From Haliclona indistincta (Eukaryota > Porifera > Demospongiae > Haplosclerida > Chalinidae): 64,000 bases of DNA. A model generated the notes under the pieces. It was not told the DNA's origin. It ran no database searches and saw nothing but the letters and a program-made list of their open reading frames with translations. A program made the translations under genes and the position numbers. Location of the stretch: positions 7,011,047 through 7,075,046 of the forward strand of contig OZ024786.1 in NCBI GenBank assembly GCA_964017065.1. Direction: 5' to 3'. Every line of letters begins with the position of its first letter. The stretch's first letter is position 1. This document shows positions 54,450-64,000 of this stretch, in pieces.

Positions 54450-55527
54450 GGGGAGTTCTAAGCTGCTCCTGCTGCTGTCAATCGCACCACTGCATGCTAA
54501 CAGTTTATTGATTCCTACTGGAATTCCCAGACGTCGAGGGTGCATTAGGGGCTGTCCGCGAGTTGCGTTTCCACGGTGAGTCTGCTGGCGTGTCCGGACA
54601 ATCCTTAACTCTGTGAGGCAATCTGCAGGTCACACAAACGTGTCGGAATGTACACGTCCCAGGGTAGGCACATTTCCCACGGTTCCACGAGGAGCAAATA
54701 CGTGCAAGCTGCCTTTGAGGACGTGAGCGAACGTCCTGTGGTCGATTAGAAGCATCTTGGTTGGTTGGTTCCATCAGCGGCTGCTGCATGTAGCAAAGCA
54801 CATTGAGCAGAATAATGGTCCACACCCCTGCACAGGGAGCAAAAGACTCCACCACCACCACGCTGTCCCAAAATAGTAGACGCCTGCAGGTCTGGCAAGA
54901 GCGAGTTCCAGCGCAGGTTTGGATCAATAGCGGCTAGCCTCCTGAAATTGCGGTCGTACTCCTGCCACCCACCACCACCATGACGAAGCGATTCTCAAAC
55001 CACCAGTCTCGTGTACGCCAGCATGTCCCTGACAAACGGCTCCGTGGAACGGAGTGCAATATACGCCGCGAAACAGTAGACCCATGAAGACAATGATGGC
55101 ACTTCACGCATCCGAGCCCGTAGGGCTCCAGGGGTAGCCATAGTTTGCAGAGAGCCGTGGATCGATTCCAGTTGATCATGAAGTGCTACATTATCACATA
55201 AAAGCTCTCGCATCTCGACAAACTCTCCAGCCGTGATCTTTCTGACCAGGCGAACTGGAATTGGCTGCGACGACGAGGATAAAATTGCTAAAGAACCTCC
55301 AGTAGCGTTCTGCCCAGCACTGGTCGCATTTTGGTTGACGAGAACAAGGATCGAGGGGTGAGGTGAATGAGACAACTGTACGACAGATGTCACACCTCCT
55401 CCTGCTTGGGATGAAGAGGGTCCGCCCACCAAGCTGACTGTCGCCACTGAAGTCAACATGCACAGAGTTGGCATCCCGCCCAATGGTGTGCTCACACCTA
55501 TATGAAGTAAAAAAGAGGGCGTGCATG
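54450..55527 (-). pseudogene. DIRS/Ngaro-like gag with CCCH knuckle
   Basis: Gag builds the element particle and binds RNA. In order: PVRLVRKITAGEFVEMRELL (about 55255), SLSSWVYCFAAYIAL (55095), FVRDMLAYTRLVV (55020), then in another frame RRLAAIDPNLRWNSLLPDLQ (54930), and finally ICSSWNRGKCAYPGTCTFRH followed by VCVTC (54700), a CCCH-type knuckle with a second CxxC. Frame changes near 55000 and 54935. It continues toward the nested element, whose insertion removed its link to the RT. Confidence 0.65.
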
Positions 55528-55869
55528 GATATGACGGTAAATCACGAAGGTAATGACTTAGTCACAGTAGAATGCAGGCTCACAAAGCAACCAACTAAAT
55601 ACTGGCCGAAATCCCCCTTGAGACCATGATGCAAGCAGTGCTCCGTTTGTCATCTAAGATGCCACTAGATAAACACGACGCTAGCATGCTAATGGGTTGC
55701 AGGAAGTGTAACATAACGCACTTGACAGATGGCCCCAAATGAAACCATACAATAAAACCACACCCACCAGACAGCAACATTCAAGCACCCAGCACATGCA
55801 CAAATGCAATGCCCCGAGAGCTTGCGCACCACCAATAAACAACCTTAAGGTAGCAGTATGTAACATGGT
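55528..55869. other. Intron-like or spacer stretch in the DIRS-like element
   Basis: No coding motif. It begins after a donor-like site at 55496-55500 (minus strand GTGAGC-free but ATAG|GTGTGAGC read as acceptor/donor is ambiguous) and ends at the gag N-terminal frame with a possible donor CTCAG|GTTAGACC near 55874. It may be an intron of gag. Confidence 0.3.
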
Positions 55870-56262
55870 CTAACCTGAGGTTAGCTGGGAGCCAGCATCG
55901 CCAGTAATGGCTGGTTGGTCCGCGGACGAGTTATCTTCTTCGACTGTCTGCTGTGCCGCTACAAACAACTCGAATGCAGCATGGACTTTGTCGCGGATCA
56001 TCTTTCTCAAGTCCTCATTGCCAGTGGCTTGTTCCGGCGACGTACTAGCTCTTGCGCGGCCAGCGTCTCTACCACGACCGCCAGCACCACGGTCACCAGC
56101 TCCACTACGGCCTCCTCTCCCGCCACGACCTCTCGGGGGAGGTAAAGTCACTGAGGTAGCTGCAGCTCCCGCCCGAGACCGCGTGCTTGGTCGGCCTCCT
56201 GGGTTAGCCGCCGCGACGGTAGACATCAAGTTTCTACCCGCTCCACGTCTCCGACGGGGCAT
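55870..56262 (-). CDS. N-terminal gag region, Arg/Gly-rich
   Basis: A frame beginning MPRRRRGAGRNLM at 56262 with an RG-rich stretch (RGRGGRGGRSGAG), then MIRDKVHAAFELFVAAQQTV and an acidic end. It is GC-rich, unlike its surroundings. It is on the same strand as, and directly upstream of, the DIRS-like gag, so it is taken as its first exon or first part. RG-rich RNA-binding starts are common in such gags. Confidence 0.5.
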   Translation of the reverse strand: MPRRRRGAGRNLMSTVAAANPGGRPSTRSRAGAAATSVTLPPPRGRGGRGGRSGAGDRGAGGRGRDAGRARASTSPEQATGNEDLRKMIRDKVHAAFELFVAAQQTVEEDNSSADQPAITGDAGSQLTSG

Positions 56263-56889
56263 CACAGACAAAACAGAGAGGAAACTGGGAGTGCTGAGAC
56301 GAAAGTGAAGGCACCTAAAGCTTGCCACAGCTGCTGGAGCATGAGCTGGATCTGGAAGTGCGCATGCGCTCAGGGGAGCGGCCACGTTCAACCCATCATT
56401 AACCGATTTTAATGCTCCGCCTTGAAAATAACATATTTTATTTGCAACAAGCAGGAATATCGAAGTGGCATCGGATGAAAATCAGTCTCCTCAGTCCTCA
56501 TCAGAAAAGGCTGGGACTTGACGTGAGTCACATCAGTGTTGTACTCAATTTTGCTCATGCAATCAAAATTGTTATTGATTGAGTGTGCATATAGGCCCAC
56601 TGCATATGCAGCAATGCTTAGTGCATGTTATTTCTATAACTTGCAGTGATAGTGTCATCATCTGATTAATGTATTGACTGAAACCGGGCCATGTACTCAT
56701 TATGATTCTTGATTATAGCTGTACATGCTACTATTGTAATGTACGGTTGTGTGATGGTAACAATAATTATTAATTTTACTATGTATTTCAGACAAGAGCG
56801 TTTTGGAGTCATTCAATTGAAGGGCATTGTGTATCATCTACCACCCCTCCATAATAGCCTTCTCCGATCGCCTTCAAAGATGACGTCCA

Positions 56890-57480
56890 AGAATCTACTT
56901 CCATAGTAAAGTGAAGTCTCCATGTGCGCACAATGTAGGTGTGGCCGCAGTTAACATTAACTTCCGGACCTGGGATTGAGTGAACAAAGCCAATCCCTTG
57001 TCAATAGCAACCCTCTGATTGGGTATTCCTTGGGGAAGTCCATGTCGTCGTCCTATAAAATTATTGCAAGAGAGTAAAAATGGAGAATCTGAAAATTTTG
57101 CGGGCATGCAAAATAGGTTGTCAAAATTAATTGGTTAACAGGAACAGAGTGGTTAATGGTACACACTGGTGGTGGGCAATACAATACCAGGGTGCTCGTA
57201 TAAGGTACCATTCTTGGCCATGATCAATCCTTAATTGATTCCAAAGACCATGCTCTCTGGCTATTTCCCTGAATAAACAAAAACACAATGACATAAAATA
57301 CATGGTCAAAAAGCAACAGCACTCACAGAAAGACGTTTTCGTAGATGAGAATATTATTATTTATTGGCGTAGAACACGGTGCCATAATCCTACCAGAGAA
57401 TCCATCCATCAAGTCTTCCGGCACCATTTATTTTAACCTTGGCCTTGAAAACTTTTGCAATCACGGTTTTTACTTGCCCA
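56890..57480 (-). pseudogene. Integrase-core gene, spliced, truncated
   Basis: An RNase H-type integrase core found in an orphan family of invertebrate genes. The minus strand reads MDGFSGRIMAPCSTPINNNI (57410) with the first catalytic Asp, ending in IYENVFL at a donor (CTTTCT|GTGAGT, 57331). After about 60 bases an acceptor (tgtttattcag) leads in phase into EIAREHGLWNQLRIDHGQEW with the second Asp. After another intron (acceptor aataattttatag, about 57052) follows GRRHGLPQGIPNQR, which belongs near the C-terminus of this family. The part between, including the last catalytic Glu, is missing. Related to the N-terminal piece at 63794. Confidence 0.6.
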
Positions 57481-57838
57481 AACGTTAACGGAGAGCGTGG
57501 AAGTGCAGATCGGCTGGCCCGACCGAGTGATGATGACGCTGATCCCACAACCGATCGGGTTGTTAAAGCTAATGATGGACTTTGAACTGACTGTGGCCGT
57601 CCTTCGACAACTAGCGTGTTGATACTGTCTCCGACTTCGGCAGAGAAATTGAAGGCGGTGTTAGAACCATTTGGAAAAAATGCCCTTCGACCTGGGAACT
57701 CTGGCGGTCATTTTCTTATATGCTTCAACTTACCCTGTAGAGGTTGGAAACGCCAGATGGAGTGATATTGGTTATACTGACTTCGAAAGAGTCGCAACCT
57801 GAGCGCACTAACTCTGTCCGGTCTCCAATGTCAGACAT
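57480..57838 (-). CDS. Unknown spliced gene, paralog B
   Basis: Exon 1 (57838-57734) begins with ATG and reads MSDIGDRTELVRSGCDSFEV to NLYR at a donor (AGG|GTAAGT), phase 0. Exon 2 reads RRAFFPNGSNTAFNFSAEVG, NTLVVEGRPQS and a Ser/Arg-rich end to a donor-like GGGCAA|GTAAAA near 57482. Exon count, phase and sequence (FFP ... LVV.GRP) match paralog A at 62560-63595. The intron here would be only about 35 bases, shorter than usual, so this copy may be damaged. Downstream on the same strand is the integrase-core gene. Function unknown. Confidence 0.45.
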
Positions 57839-57945
57839 CACAGTCAAGATGCATGCACATGGTCGACGCAAACGGTCACCGAATAAATCGAGAAAAATAA
57901 CATTAAAACATTGTTGCATAATAATACCATAAGTTTGTACTACTA

Positions 57946-58086
57946 CAGGGTTTTGCAGGTTGCTTGACCAAAAATTTACTGCTAGCGCATGCACACAGTA
58001 CGTTTTCTGTACAATTGGTATACAGAAACACGTTATGCGCATGCGCTAGCCGGAAATTGTTTGGCCAAGCAACCTGCAAAACCCTG
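57946..58086. mobile_element. MITE with CAGGGTTTTGCAGG ends and TA flanks
   Basis: 141 bases. Starts cagggttttgcaggttgctt and ends with its complement; inverted similarity extends about 50 bases (through ctagcgcatgc). TA flanks both sides (57944-57945 and 58087-58088), the Tc1/mariner-type target duplication. No coding content. Confidence 0.85.
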
Positions 58087-58115
58087 TAGCTGTGGGCGAT
58101 ACCCAAAAAATTCTC

Positions 58116-59781
58116 TTAGATTCCGATACTTACATCGCGAGTACCAGTGAACCTTCTTATTCCTGGTTTGTTGTGGACGTTGTCCACCACTTTCTGTTTT
58201 AGGTTAACTTTACAGTTGCGGGCTAGGTGACCGATACCATTGCAATTGTAGCACTGTCGAGGCTCCTTAACCGAAGGTGACTGCCCTCCACGGTCTGGTG
58301 GTTTCTCTACTCTTGATGGCTGAGCTGTGCGAGTGTAATCCACAAGCTTTCTATTCCCTACTCTAGGTGTAACAGCTTGTTGATAATGCTGGCGTTGAAA
58401 CAACTCAGCTTGCCTCTTCTCCTCATTCTTTGCTGCCAACGTTAGCTCAACATAGTTTCGGGCTCCCGAGACTGCAGGGCTTTTCATCAGAGAGTAGCTT
58501 AACCCTTCTTGCAAGTAGCAGTACAACAGCGCAGAGCGTGTCTCAGCAGACATTGGGTCTCTCCCATATGCTAACTGGAATGTGTGCTCAAGGCGGCACA
58601 GAAAATCAGACACAGTCTCCCCTTGAGCTTGGCTTATGTGACGAAAGTCTTGTGCAGCAAACGCTCGTGCACCTGGCTCCAGTCTGCTCTTTAGCCCCTG
58701 GACTGCCTTGTCCCAGGAACTCTTCTCAGTTCTACTCATTAGGTTCCACTCCTATAAAGCTCTACCTCGCAGGTGGCCAGCTAACTGTAGCAATAATTCT
58801 TCTGGCGTCCATTCGTTCCATTGACCAGCTCGTTCTAACATTGGAAGCCAGTCATCCAGTTGCTCCTCTTTGCTCTCTCCTGTGTATTGTTCCACCAGAG
58901 GGGCACGTCCTCGACGCCGTCTCCGAGCTTCGTCCTGATGAACAGGCTGTTGTTGTTCCTTCTGTGCTTGCAGACGAGTGCAATTGGGCGAGGCTCGAGT
59001 TTGAATCGAGTCATGTTGCTGTAGAAGCGAACTTAACTCTGGAAGAGAAGGAACAACAGACCCGGATACACTAGAAGAGAGAGATGGAGAGGGAGAGGAA
59101 GAGTGTGAGGGCACATACAAAGCATTATGTGTGATAGAGTGGGGGATACTGAGGATACTGTTGGGGGTTGGCGTCCCTGGCTGCCAACTCAGCTTCTCTC
59201 TCTGCCAACTCAGCATCTAGCGCTTGCACTCTCACAATTCTCTTTCCATGCTCGTCGATTCTTGGCTTGCTCATCCTTTAGCTGTAACCCCAGTTGTGTT
59301 AGGCGCGCTGTCAGCAACTCAGCGGTGTTTTCCAGATGGTCACGCTGTCCGCGCAAATTCTCAAGCTCCTCTGTACAATGACAATTGCACATAATGGGCG
59401 TAGTCTCGGTCTCGGTCTTCTTGATAGTCTTCAACACACCCGTCTCGTCCAACATTGTCACTATGAGCTCAGTCACCACGCACCTTTGTTCTTCGACGAC
59501 GACCTAAACATTCTCGGGCTCATATTCTCTTTCCCTCAGCGTTCCTTCCACCATTTGTCGGATCTCATCTGCTGAGGCTGCCGTGGTAACTCGAGTGATT
59601 CAGTCAATAGCCGTAGGTGTTTGACCTTCAGCCTCCGGGAATTCAAAGAATACACTCTCCCTTCTGTGGTACTGGGTCGTCGCGGAGTTGGTGAGGAGTC
59701 ACAGTGGCTGCTGGACTCTGTCCCCTTAGCCATCTGAGGGCTTCGGGGCTCCTGGTCAACCACTGAGTCGTTCTGGCTCAT
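58116..59781 (-). pseudogene. Ty3/gypsy gag polyprotein relic
   Basis: Minus-strand order: N-terminal part (59781-59536, LKVKHLRLLTESLELP then shifted to DEIRQMVEGTL), a coiled coil with MCNCHCTEELENLRGQRDHL (59479-59210), a Gln/Arg-rich linker and RAGQWNEWTPEELLLQLAGH (59216-58755), then the gag core KAVQGLKSRLEPGARAFAAQ and ETVSDFLCRLEHTFQLAYGR (58739-58450) and a CCHC zinc knuckle CYNCNGIGHLARNC (58260). There are two or more frameshifts, and a TAG at 58754-58752 interrupts an otherwise continuous frame. No protease or RT follows; the homology stops near 58116, close to a MITE at 57946-58086. Confidence 0.8.
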
Positions 59782-60301
59782 CTCTGTCTCGGTGAGGCCT
59801 TCAATGTAATCGAGCGCTGAGTTCTCTCAGTTAGAATTGACAACTAACAACACTTGAATCAGTTTGCACACATACATTTATAGCGACAGACAAAAATCAG
59901 TTTACAAGACAAGACACAAAGGGGCCGTGCATGACACAGCGACAAAAAAGATTTGTTCTACACAAAAAAGTGCACACAAGTCCAGAGCTTCGTAACAAAA
60001 GCAACTTTATCCACGTCTTGAATAATATAGCAGTTGTGGGTTTGATCTACACGGCCAACTTCTACAGCAACAATGCTACACCAAACAGAAATATTGTCTG
60101 CTTCAACAAACTGGTATGGCAGTTGACAAAGATGGCTTTCAGTACATCGGTGAAGTGAAAAAGTAAATTTCCATCCTTAAATCAGGTATAAATTGTTGCT
60201 CACATCCAGAATTGGTTACTAGTTACTAACATTAAAAATTTATTTTAGAGAAAACGAAAGTTTGGTGAGTAATTCACACTTAGCAAACTGTCTCAGTCTG
60301 A
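59782..60301. other. Stretch without a supported gene
   Basis: A plus frame at 59931-60158 has no motif. Nothing else seen. Confidence 0.4.
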
Positions 60302-60757
60302 TTATCTGAAATGTGTTATCTGTCTGGAGTTGTTTCCAAAGGATGAACTGCAGGTCATTATTAATTTAAAATTTGTCAGATCAAGTTTGTATTGACCGGA
60401 CAATTTGTCTGGCACATAGAAAAAAATTATATCTTTCCCTGGCAAAGAGAGAAGCTCCAAGTCTTTCGTCTTGAAGGAAAAATGAAATAACTGGGCGGCG
60501 CTTGCCCATTGCATGTATATACTTTTCATTCAAACTATATTCAGCACCCAAAACTTAGTTTGGTTTGTAAGGATGCACAAGATCGGGCTGTCAATAATTC
60601 CAAGCTCTTCGATGTCACAGCAACACTTATGTGTTGTTTCCAGGCCATGCATTAAAAGGCGGTGGGCTCCCGAGGCAGTGAGAAAACATTCTTTGGGTTG
60701 GAGCACTTTCATACATTGTGCTGCTATAACCCTGATGCTTCCTTTCATCTGGATCAA
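60302..60757 (-). pseudogene. Possible beta-propeller fragment
   Basis: Two frames in the same register (60757-60530 and 60529-60302) are separated by one TGA. They read CMKVLQPKECFLTASGAHRL, SPILCILTNQTKFWVLN, then LFHFSFKTKDLELLSLPGKD. Alternating short beta strands with small-residue turns suggest WD40/propeller blades like those at the end of Roco/LRRK kinases, but no diagnostic WD is seen. Tentative; the stop suggests decay. Confidence 0.3.
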
Positions 60758-61057
60758 AAATAATTTTTAAAATAACTATTTCTGCCAGATAGAAGGAAGC
60801 GTGTGAACTTCATAAAACTTGCTGTTCAGGTACATTGTCACCTAACTTAGTAAAATCTGAGAGGCCAGTAGCTCTACATGCTCACGCAGCAACATACAGC
60901 AACTTATAAGGAGCATATTACAGTGAAGGTATTTATTGCAATTGCACCAACTGGATTTATTGTGTTCATTTCTACAGAATTATACCTCCAAACCACAGTA
61001 AGTAGCTGTTAACAATATTCACACTTAGTGACAACCAGACAACTATCAAAACTGGAT
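60758..61057. other. Spacer
   Basis: No gene or repeat recognised. Confidence 0.4.
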
Positions 61058-62049
61058 TCACTCTGGCTGTTTCTTGTTCAATATGGGCCAACCTTTCTTT
61101 TCCTTTCTTTGTTCACATTCCTTTAACTCAACCAAGTGTGCAGCTTCAACCCTTCTACGACACTCATGACTTCTTTGACGTAACGCCTCCTCTGACAACA
61201 TTTCCCACCATTCCTTCTGACTCTTATGTGAACGTTTCTTAATGAGCCTGTATATCCGTCTCCTTCGCTTCTTTGCCTCTGATGATCGCTTTCCTCTATA
61301 ATCCTGCATTGTAAATGAAAAACAAATCTCGTCAGCTTAAGGCGAAGAATATATTAAAATGGTAGCTGCATTAATTACAGTCGTGATGCTATTGTTGTAC
61401 ATATAGAAGAATAAATGAGAGAATATCTCAACATCATTAAGTCACTAATAGTGCCTGCTTATGTGTGTAACTCAGTCAAATTCACACATACACACAAACA
61501 AGTCTGCTTACCGGACTGCACAAGGCTGATCGCTGGTCAGACTCACATACATACACACAAACAAGTCTGCCTACGAACTTACCTACCTTCTGTCGAGCTA
61601 GTTCCAGCGGCTGTACTTGCTTCTGTCAAACCAGCTTCAGTGGATGTACTCTTACTTGCTTCTGTCAAACTAGCTCCAGTGGGCGTACTCGTACTTGCTT
61701 CTGTCGAATTGGCTCCGGTGGCTATACTCGAATTTGCGGCTCTTGTGGCTACACTTCTTGAACTCGCTTTTTTCGAATGATTCGCTCTGATCGAGGGTGT
61801 ACTAGCCGAACTCCCTCTTGTAGCTTTAGCTTTACCTGTAGAACTCGCTCTCGTGGTGGCTTTCCTACTAGAACTCGCTCTAGTGGTGGCTTTCCTACTA
61901 GAACTCGCTCTAGTGGTGGCTTTCCTAGAACTCGCTCTAGTTTCAGCCTGTGTAGAACTCGCCGAATCTGTGGCTTTACTCCGGGAACTCGCCGCTCTAG
62001 TAGAACGCGTCGCTCTGGCACTGCTCTTGGGGGTATACTGATCGCTCAT
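61058..62049 (-). CDS. Ser/Thr/Ala/Arg-rich spliced gene, unknown
   Basis: Exon 1 starts at ATG 62049 (MSDQYTPKSSARATRS) and encodes a low-complexity protein with 10-residue KATTRASSSR-type repeats near residues 43-72 and EAST/TEAS repeats toward the end, closing at AGTSSTEG before a strong donor (AG|GTAAGT at about 61583). A last exon, 61306-61058, follows an acceptor (catttacaatgcag) and reads a highly basic helical stretch (KKRRRRIYRLIKKRSHKSQK) then WWEMLSEEALRQRSHECRR. The direct join does not keep frame, so a small exon (perhaps around 61512-61535, with donor TCCG|GTAAGC) may lie between. Basic helix suggests nucleic-acid binding. Family unknown. Confidence 0.45.
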
Positions 62050-62205
62050 ATCCTCTCAAACCAGCAATCCATACAGTCTTGATTCGCACACGTGGATGCT
62101 ACCGAGCGAACACAGACTGTCCGCGCTAATGTGTGATATTTGCCTAGTGACCTATCCTGTTATGGTTAATATCTATGCTGTACCTGAAGACAAGATTATA
62201 CGTAC

Positions 62206-62302
62206 TAAATAAGGTCCCTAGGCTCCTGACAACATTAATGTTTACCACATCATCTTCAGAATCATGTCCAGCAGCTGAATAAGTAGCCATCGCGGTAGCC
62301 AT
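62206..62302 (-). CDS. Possible first exon, unknown small gene
   Basis: ATG at 62302 gives MATAMATYSAAGHDSEDDVV and ends at GTLF before a donor (TTTA|GTACGT). No downstream exon could be assigned. It may be an upstream exon of the gene at 61058-62049 or a separate gene. Confidence 0.25.
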
Positions 62303-62559
62303 ATTCGCGATCGCGCATGGTTGCTCACATGAGCTGAATGGTAACGAGGCATTTACAAGCTCGGTAAATGTGCCACAATGCATTTACAAGCTTTTATACT
62401 TTAGCAAGAATGGTATACAACTTGAGTACAGTACAAATTAGTAAACTAGCTTGTAAACGTTTGTTGATTCTGTAAACTAGCTCTCCTGGAGCTGTGAGTC
62501 TGCCAGAGCGTTTGATGACTTCCAAAGTTGACAATGACTTTTAACAGTAAATAGAGCAC

Positions 62560-63595
62560 GTGCCTGAATAAAAAAAGGTGATGAGATCACTATCGTGCAC
62601 ACGTGGAAAGATAAATTCCACATCAATTTGAATAATGCTTACCGCCTGAATAATAGCGGTAAGCATTATTCAAGCATAGCTCTTGCAAATCATCAGTATC
62701 TGATATATAGTCAATCTGAGACACTACTGTGTCGATAACATATGGTGGGAAATTACTAATAACACCACCAATGCTGTCGTCATCTTGTAATTCTTCTCGC
62801 AGTACCTGTACTCGTGCTGTTAGTTGCTCCTTTTCTTCTTCAGTAGCATGTCGAACAGCTTCCAAACCACTATTTTCGCTATCTTTTATACAGCACTGTT
62901 CGGCACGGGTGGGTTGGATAAAGCATGGTGTTTGGCACTGGCACTCAACACGAATGCTGATCTAAGATAACAAATTTTTGGGGTTTGCAATGTACCTTCG
63001 GTACCACTTGAAGGTTCAATAGGTAATCCGTCAGCTGTTACAATTATGTACTCAGGTCCCCAGATTCTTTGGACTTCGCAGTTGATATATTCGACATTTG
63101 CAGTGTCTACATCAACTAGAATGTAAGTTTGTCCGGTGGCAGGCTTTAATGTATTCTTGCCATTCGGCATCATTATAGCATCTGCCCTCTTCACTCTCAG
63201 TGAGTACGTGCCAGATGATGAAGGCACCTGCAATTTCTTTGATGGAAGAGTACGAAAATCTGGTAGTTGTATTCGCTTGGGAGAGCGGGGTCGCTGAGGT
63301 TGGTGTGATGGTCTTCCGGCCACCACTAAAGAAATTATTGTGCTTCCAACTTGGCTAGAATAGCTGAAGGATTGACAGGTTCTGTCCGGGAAGAAAACCT
63401 TCGGACCAAATTCTTCCTTCAAATATACACTCTTAATGTCGAGCTAGTGGAAATAAGACTACATGTATCATTGTAAAGTAAAATTAAAGCTGGCAATCTA
63501 CTCACCGAAAAAAGAGTAGATATCGATGAAGGCGTCACCTGTACAAGTACTTCCACTGGATCAAACCCTTGCCTTATAAGTTGAACTGAGGACAT
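62560..63595 (-). CDS. Unknown spliced gene, paralog A
   Basis: Exon 1, 63595-63506, starts MSSVQLIRQGFDPVEVLVQV and ends at phase 0 (TCG|GTGAGT). Exon 2, 63443-62996, reads EEFGPKVFFPDRTCQSFSY, ISLVVAGRPSHQPQRPRSPK, a domain with YSLRVKRADAIMMPNG and YILVDVDTANVEYINCEVQ, and ends DGLPIEPSSGTEG at phase 1 (GAAG|GTACAT). Exon 3, 62882-62643, enters in phase and reads a coiled coil (RHATEEEKEQLTARVQVLRE) then YVIDTVVSQIDYISDTDDLQ; its donor is GGCG|GTAAGC. A short last exon near 62580-62560 could end it. No known domain, signal peptide or membrane span. Unbroken phases suggest an active gene. Paralog B is at 57480-57838. Confidence 0.65.
62631..62670. repeat. Inverted repeat around a splice donor
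   Basis: aataatgcttaccgc at 62631-62645 and its exact complement at 62656-62670, loop of 10. The minus-strand donor of paralog A exon 3 lies in one arm. Confidence 0.9.
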
Positions 63596-63793
63596 AATTG
63601 CTCACACGTGGAGAAGCTTAGCTAGCTCTGAGTTATGCGCGGGTATAGTCAACAGGCCATGTGGTCACTGGCAACACTGCGCGTGCACGCATGCGGCGCG
63701 ATATCACTTGGCCGGCTCTAGAGTACGTACGAGTGGGAAGGAGCGAGTGAGTCAGCTGTCTGGTTATTTAGTACAAGATACGTGTCATTCTTG
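63596..63793. promoter_or_regulatory. Probable bidirectional promoter region
   Basis: About 200 bases between the divergent starts of paralog A (minus) and the integrase-type gene (plus). It holds a cacgtg E-box near 63604, and a CpG-richer gcgcgtgcacgcatgcggcgcg patch near 63679-63700. No TATA box is obvious. Inferred from gene arrangement only. Confidence 0.35.
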
Positions 63794-63952
63794 ATGGCTA
63801 CGCTTGCCAGCATACCAGGTATTGAAAGTTTCATTCGCGAGGCTGTTCAAGATCGGCGCATGTCACACGAGCAAGTTGGTATCAACCTGAGAGCGGCGTA
63901 TCCTAACCTCCGACGTGGATTGAGTACTGCTAGCATAAAGCGATACTCCTAG
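63794..63952 (+). pseudogene. N-terminal HTH of an integrase-core gene, broken at window edge
   Basis: From ATG 63794 the frame reads ESFIREAVQDRRMSHEQVGI then RGLSTASIKRY and stops at TAG 63950-63952. One base later the next frame carries on with DHDIHKTARIDQSTVN up to the window end, which is the usual continuation in the orphan integrase-core family (helix-turn-helix start, then core). So one base seems to be missing near 63945. The core would lie beyond 64000. The same family is represented by the core fragment at 56890-57480. Confidence 0.5.
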
Positions 63953-64000
63953 ACCATGACATACACAAGACAGCCAGAATCGATCAGTCTACTGTAAACA

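Larger units (their letters stand above)
50519..56391 (-). mobile_element. DIRS/Ngaro-like retroelement, split by a nested insertion
   Basis: Minus-strand order: gag N-terminal part (56262-55870), gag main part (55527-54450), then after the inserted element at 51817-54442 a reverse transcriptase (about 51690-50720). The gag type (W-x-Y-C-F-A-A-Y, then a CCCH knuckle) and the RT type (LVKLDLRDAYRIIPVHPEDQ) are those of tyrosine-recombinase retroelements such as DIRS/Ngaro. The RT stops before the YxDD motif and no RNase H or tyrosine recombinase follows, so the 3' half is lost. Frame breaks are present. Assignment to DIRS rather than gypsy rests on gag type and is moderately sure. Confidence 0.6.

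Noticed and set aside
55907..56308. Plus-strand frame of 133 codons
   Set aside because: Antisense to the Arg/Gly-rich gag N-terminus; its Pro/Ala/Arg content mirrors that.
58430..59074. Plus-strand frame of 214 codons
   Set aside because: Antisense to the gypsy gag, where the minus strand carries recognisable motifs.
61415..62082. Plus-strand frames across the Ser/Thr/Ala-rich exon
   Set aside because: Reverse reading of a low-complexity repeat region; the minus strand has ATG, repeats and a strong donor.

Overview
The window is nuclear DNA from an animal, most likely a sponge (Porifera). It is AT-rich. Its genes are cut into short exons by introns of roughly 50-100 bases with GT/AG borders and consistent phases, and it carries a homeobox, a CXXC zinc finger, an OTU protease, a RING finger and an Ig-like domain. 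The rest is dense, mostly decayed mobile DNA. The sponge assignment is an inference from overall character (tiny introns, the mix of transposon families); the sequence proves only an animal-type genome. No rRNA, tRNA, CRISPR array or bacterial operon was seen.

Layout. 0-4 kb: AT-rich desert, then a minus-strand hAT transposase relic invaded by a low-complexity C2H2 zinc-finger reading frame. 4-10 kb: a repeat pair, one copy holding a PPM1D-like phosphatase snippet; a Ty3/gypsy integrase scrap; a DDE_Tnp_4 transposase relic. 10-23 kb: MITEs, PIF/Harbinger, gypsy gag, gypsy integrase and LINE reverse-transcriptase scraps, and one decayed plus-strand gene. 23-26 kb: an NK-like homeobox exon and an internally deleted CR1/L2-like LINE with a PHD-finger ORF1. 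27-30 kb: a decayed TIR element whose gene encodes a PIN/FEN-like nuclease with a CXC cysteine-rich tail. 33-35 kb: BEL/Pao and DDE_Tnp_4 scraps. 35-37.4 kb: a well preserved minus-strand gene with an Ig-like C-terminal domain. 37.7-38.9 kb: three tandem-repeat arrays. 39-43 kb: a CXXC-OTU fusion gene and a RING-finger gene, both with single-base homopolymer breaks. 44.8-45.8 kb: a perfect tandem dimer of a TTAA-flanked MITE. 47-49.5 kb: an ISL2EU-like element (YqaJ nuclease plus convergent DDE transposase). 50.5-56.4 kb: a DIRS/Ngaro-like retroelement (gag, RT) split by a second, nearly intact PIN/FEN-CXC element with TIRs of almost 300 bases. 56.9-63.9 kb: integrase-core gene pieces, two paralogous spliced genes of unknown function, a gypsy gag, a Ser/Thr/Ala-rich gene, and at the right edge the start of another integrase-type gene divergent from one of the paralogs.

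Working together. There is no pathway cluster. The main signal is mobile-element biology: at least ten transposon classes, nested insertions, and two independent copies of a TIR element built around a PIN/FEN-like nuclease with a CXC tail, which is the best candidate here for a poorly described system. The genes that look under selection by splice phase and domain integrity are the Ig-domain gene (35365-37421) and the unknown gene at 62.6-63.6 kb; the CXXC-OTU gene is coherent apart from two homopolymer breaks.
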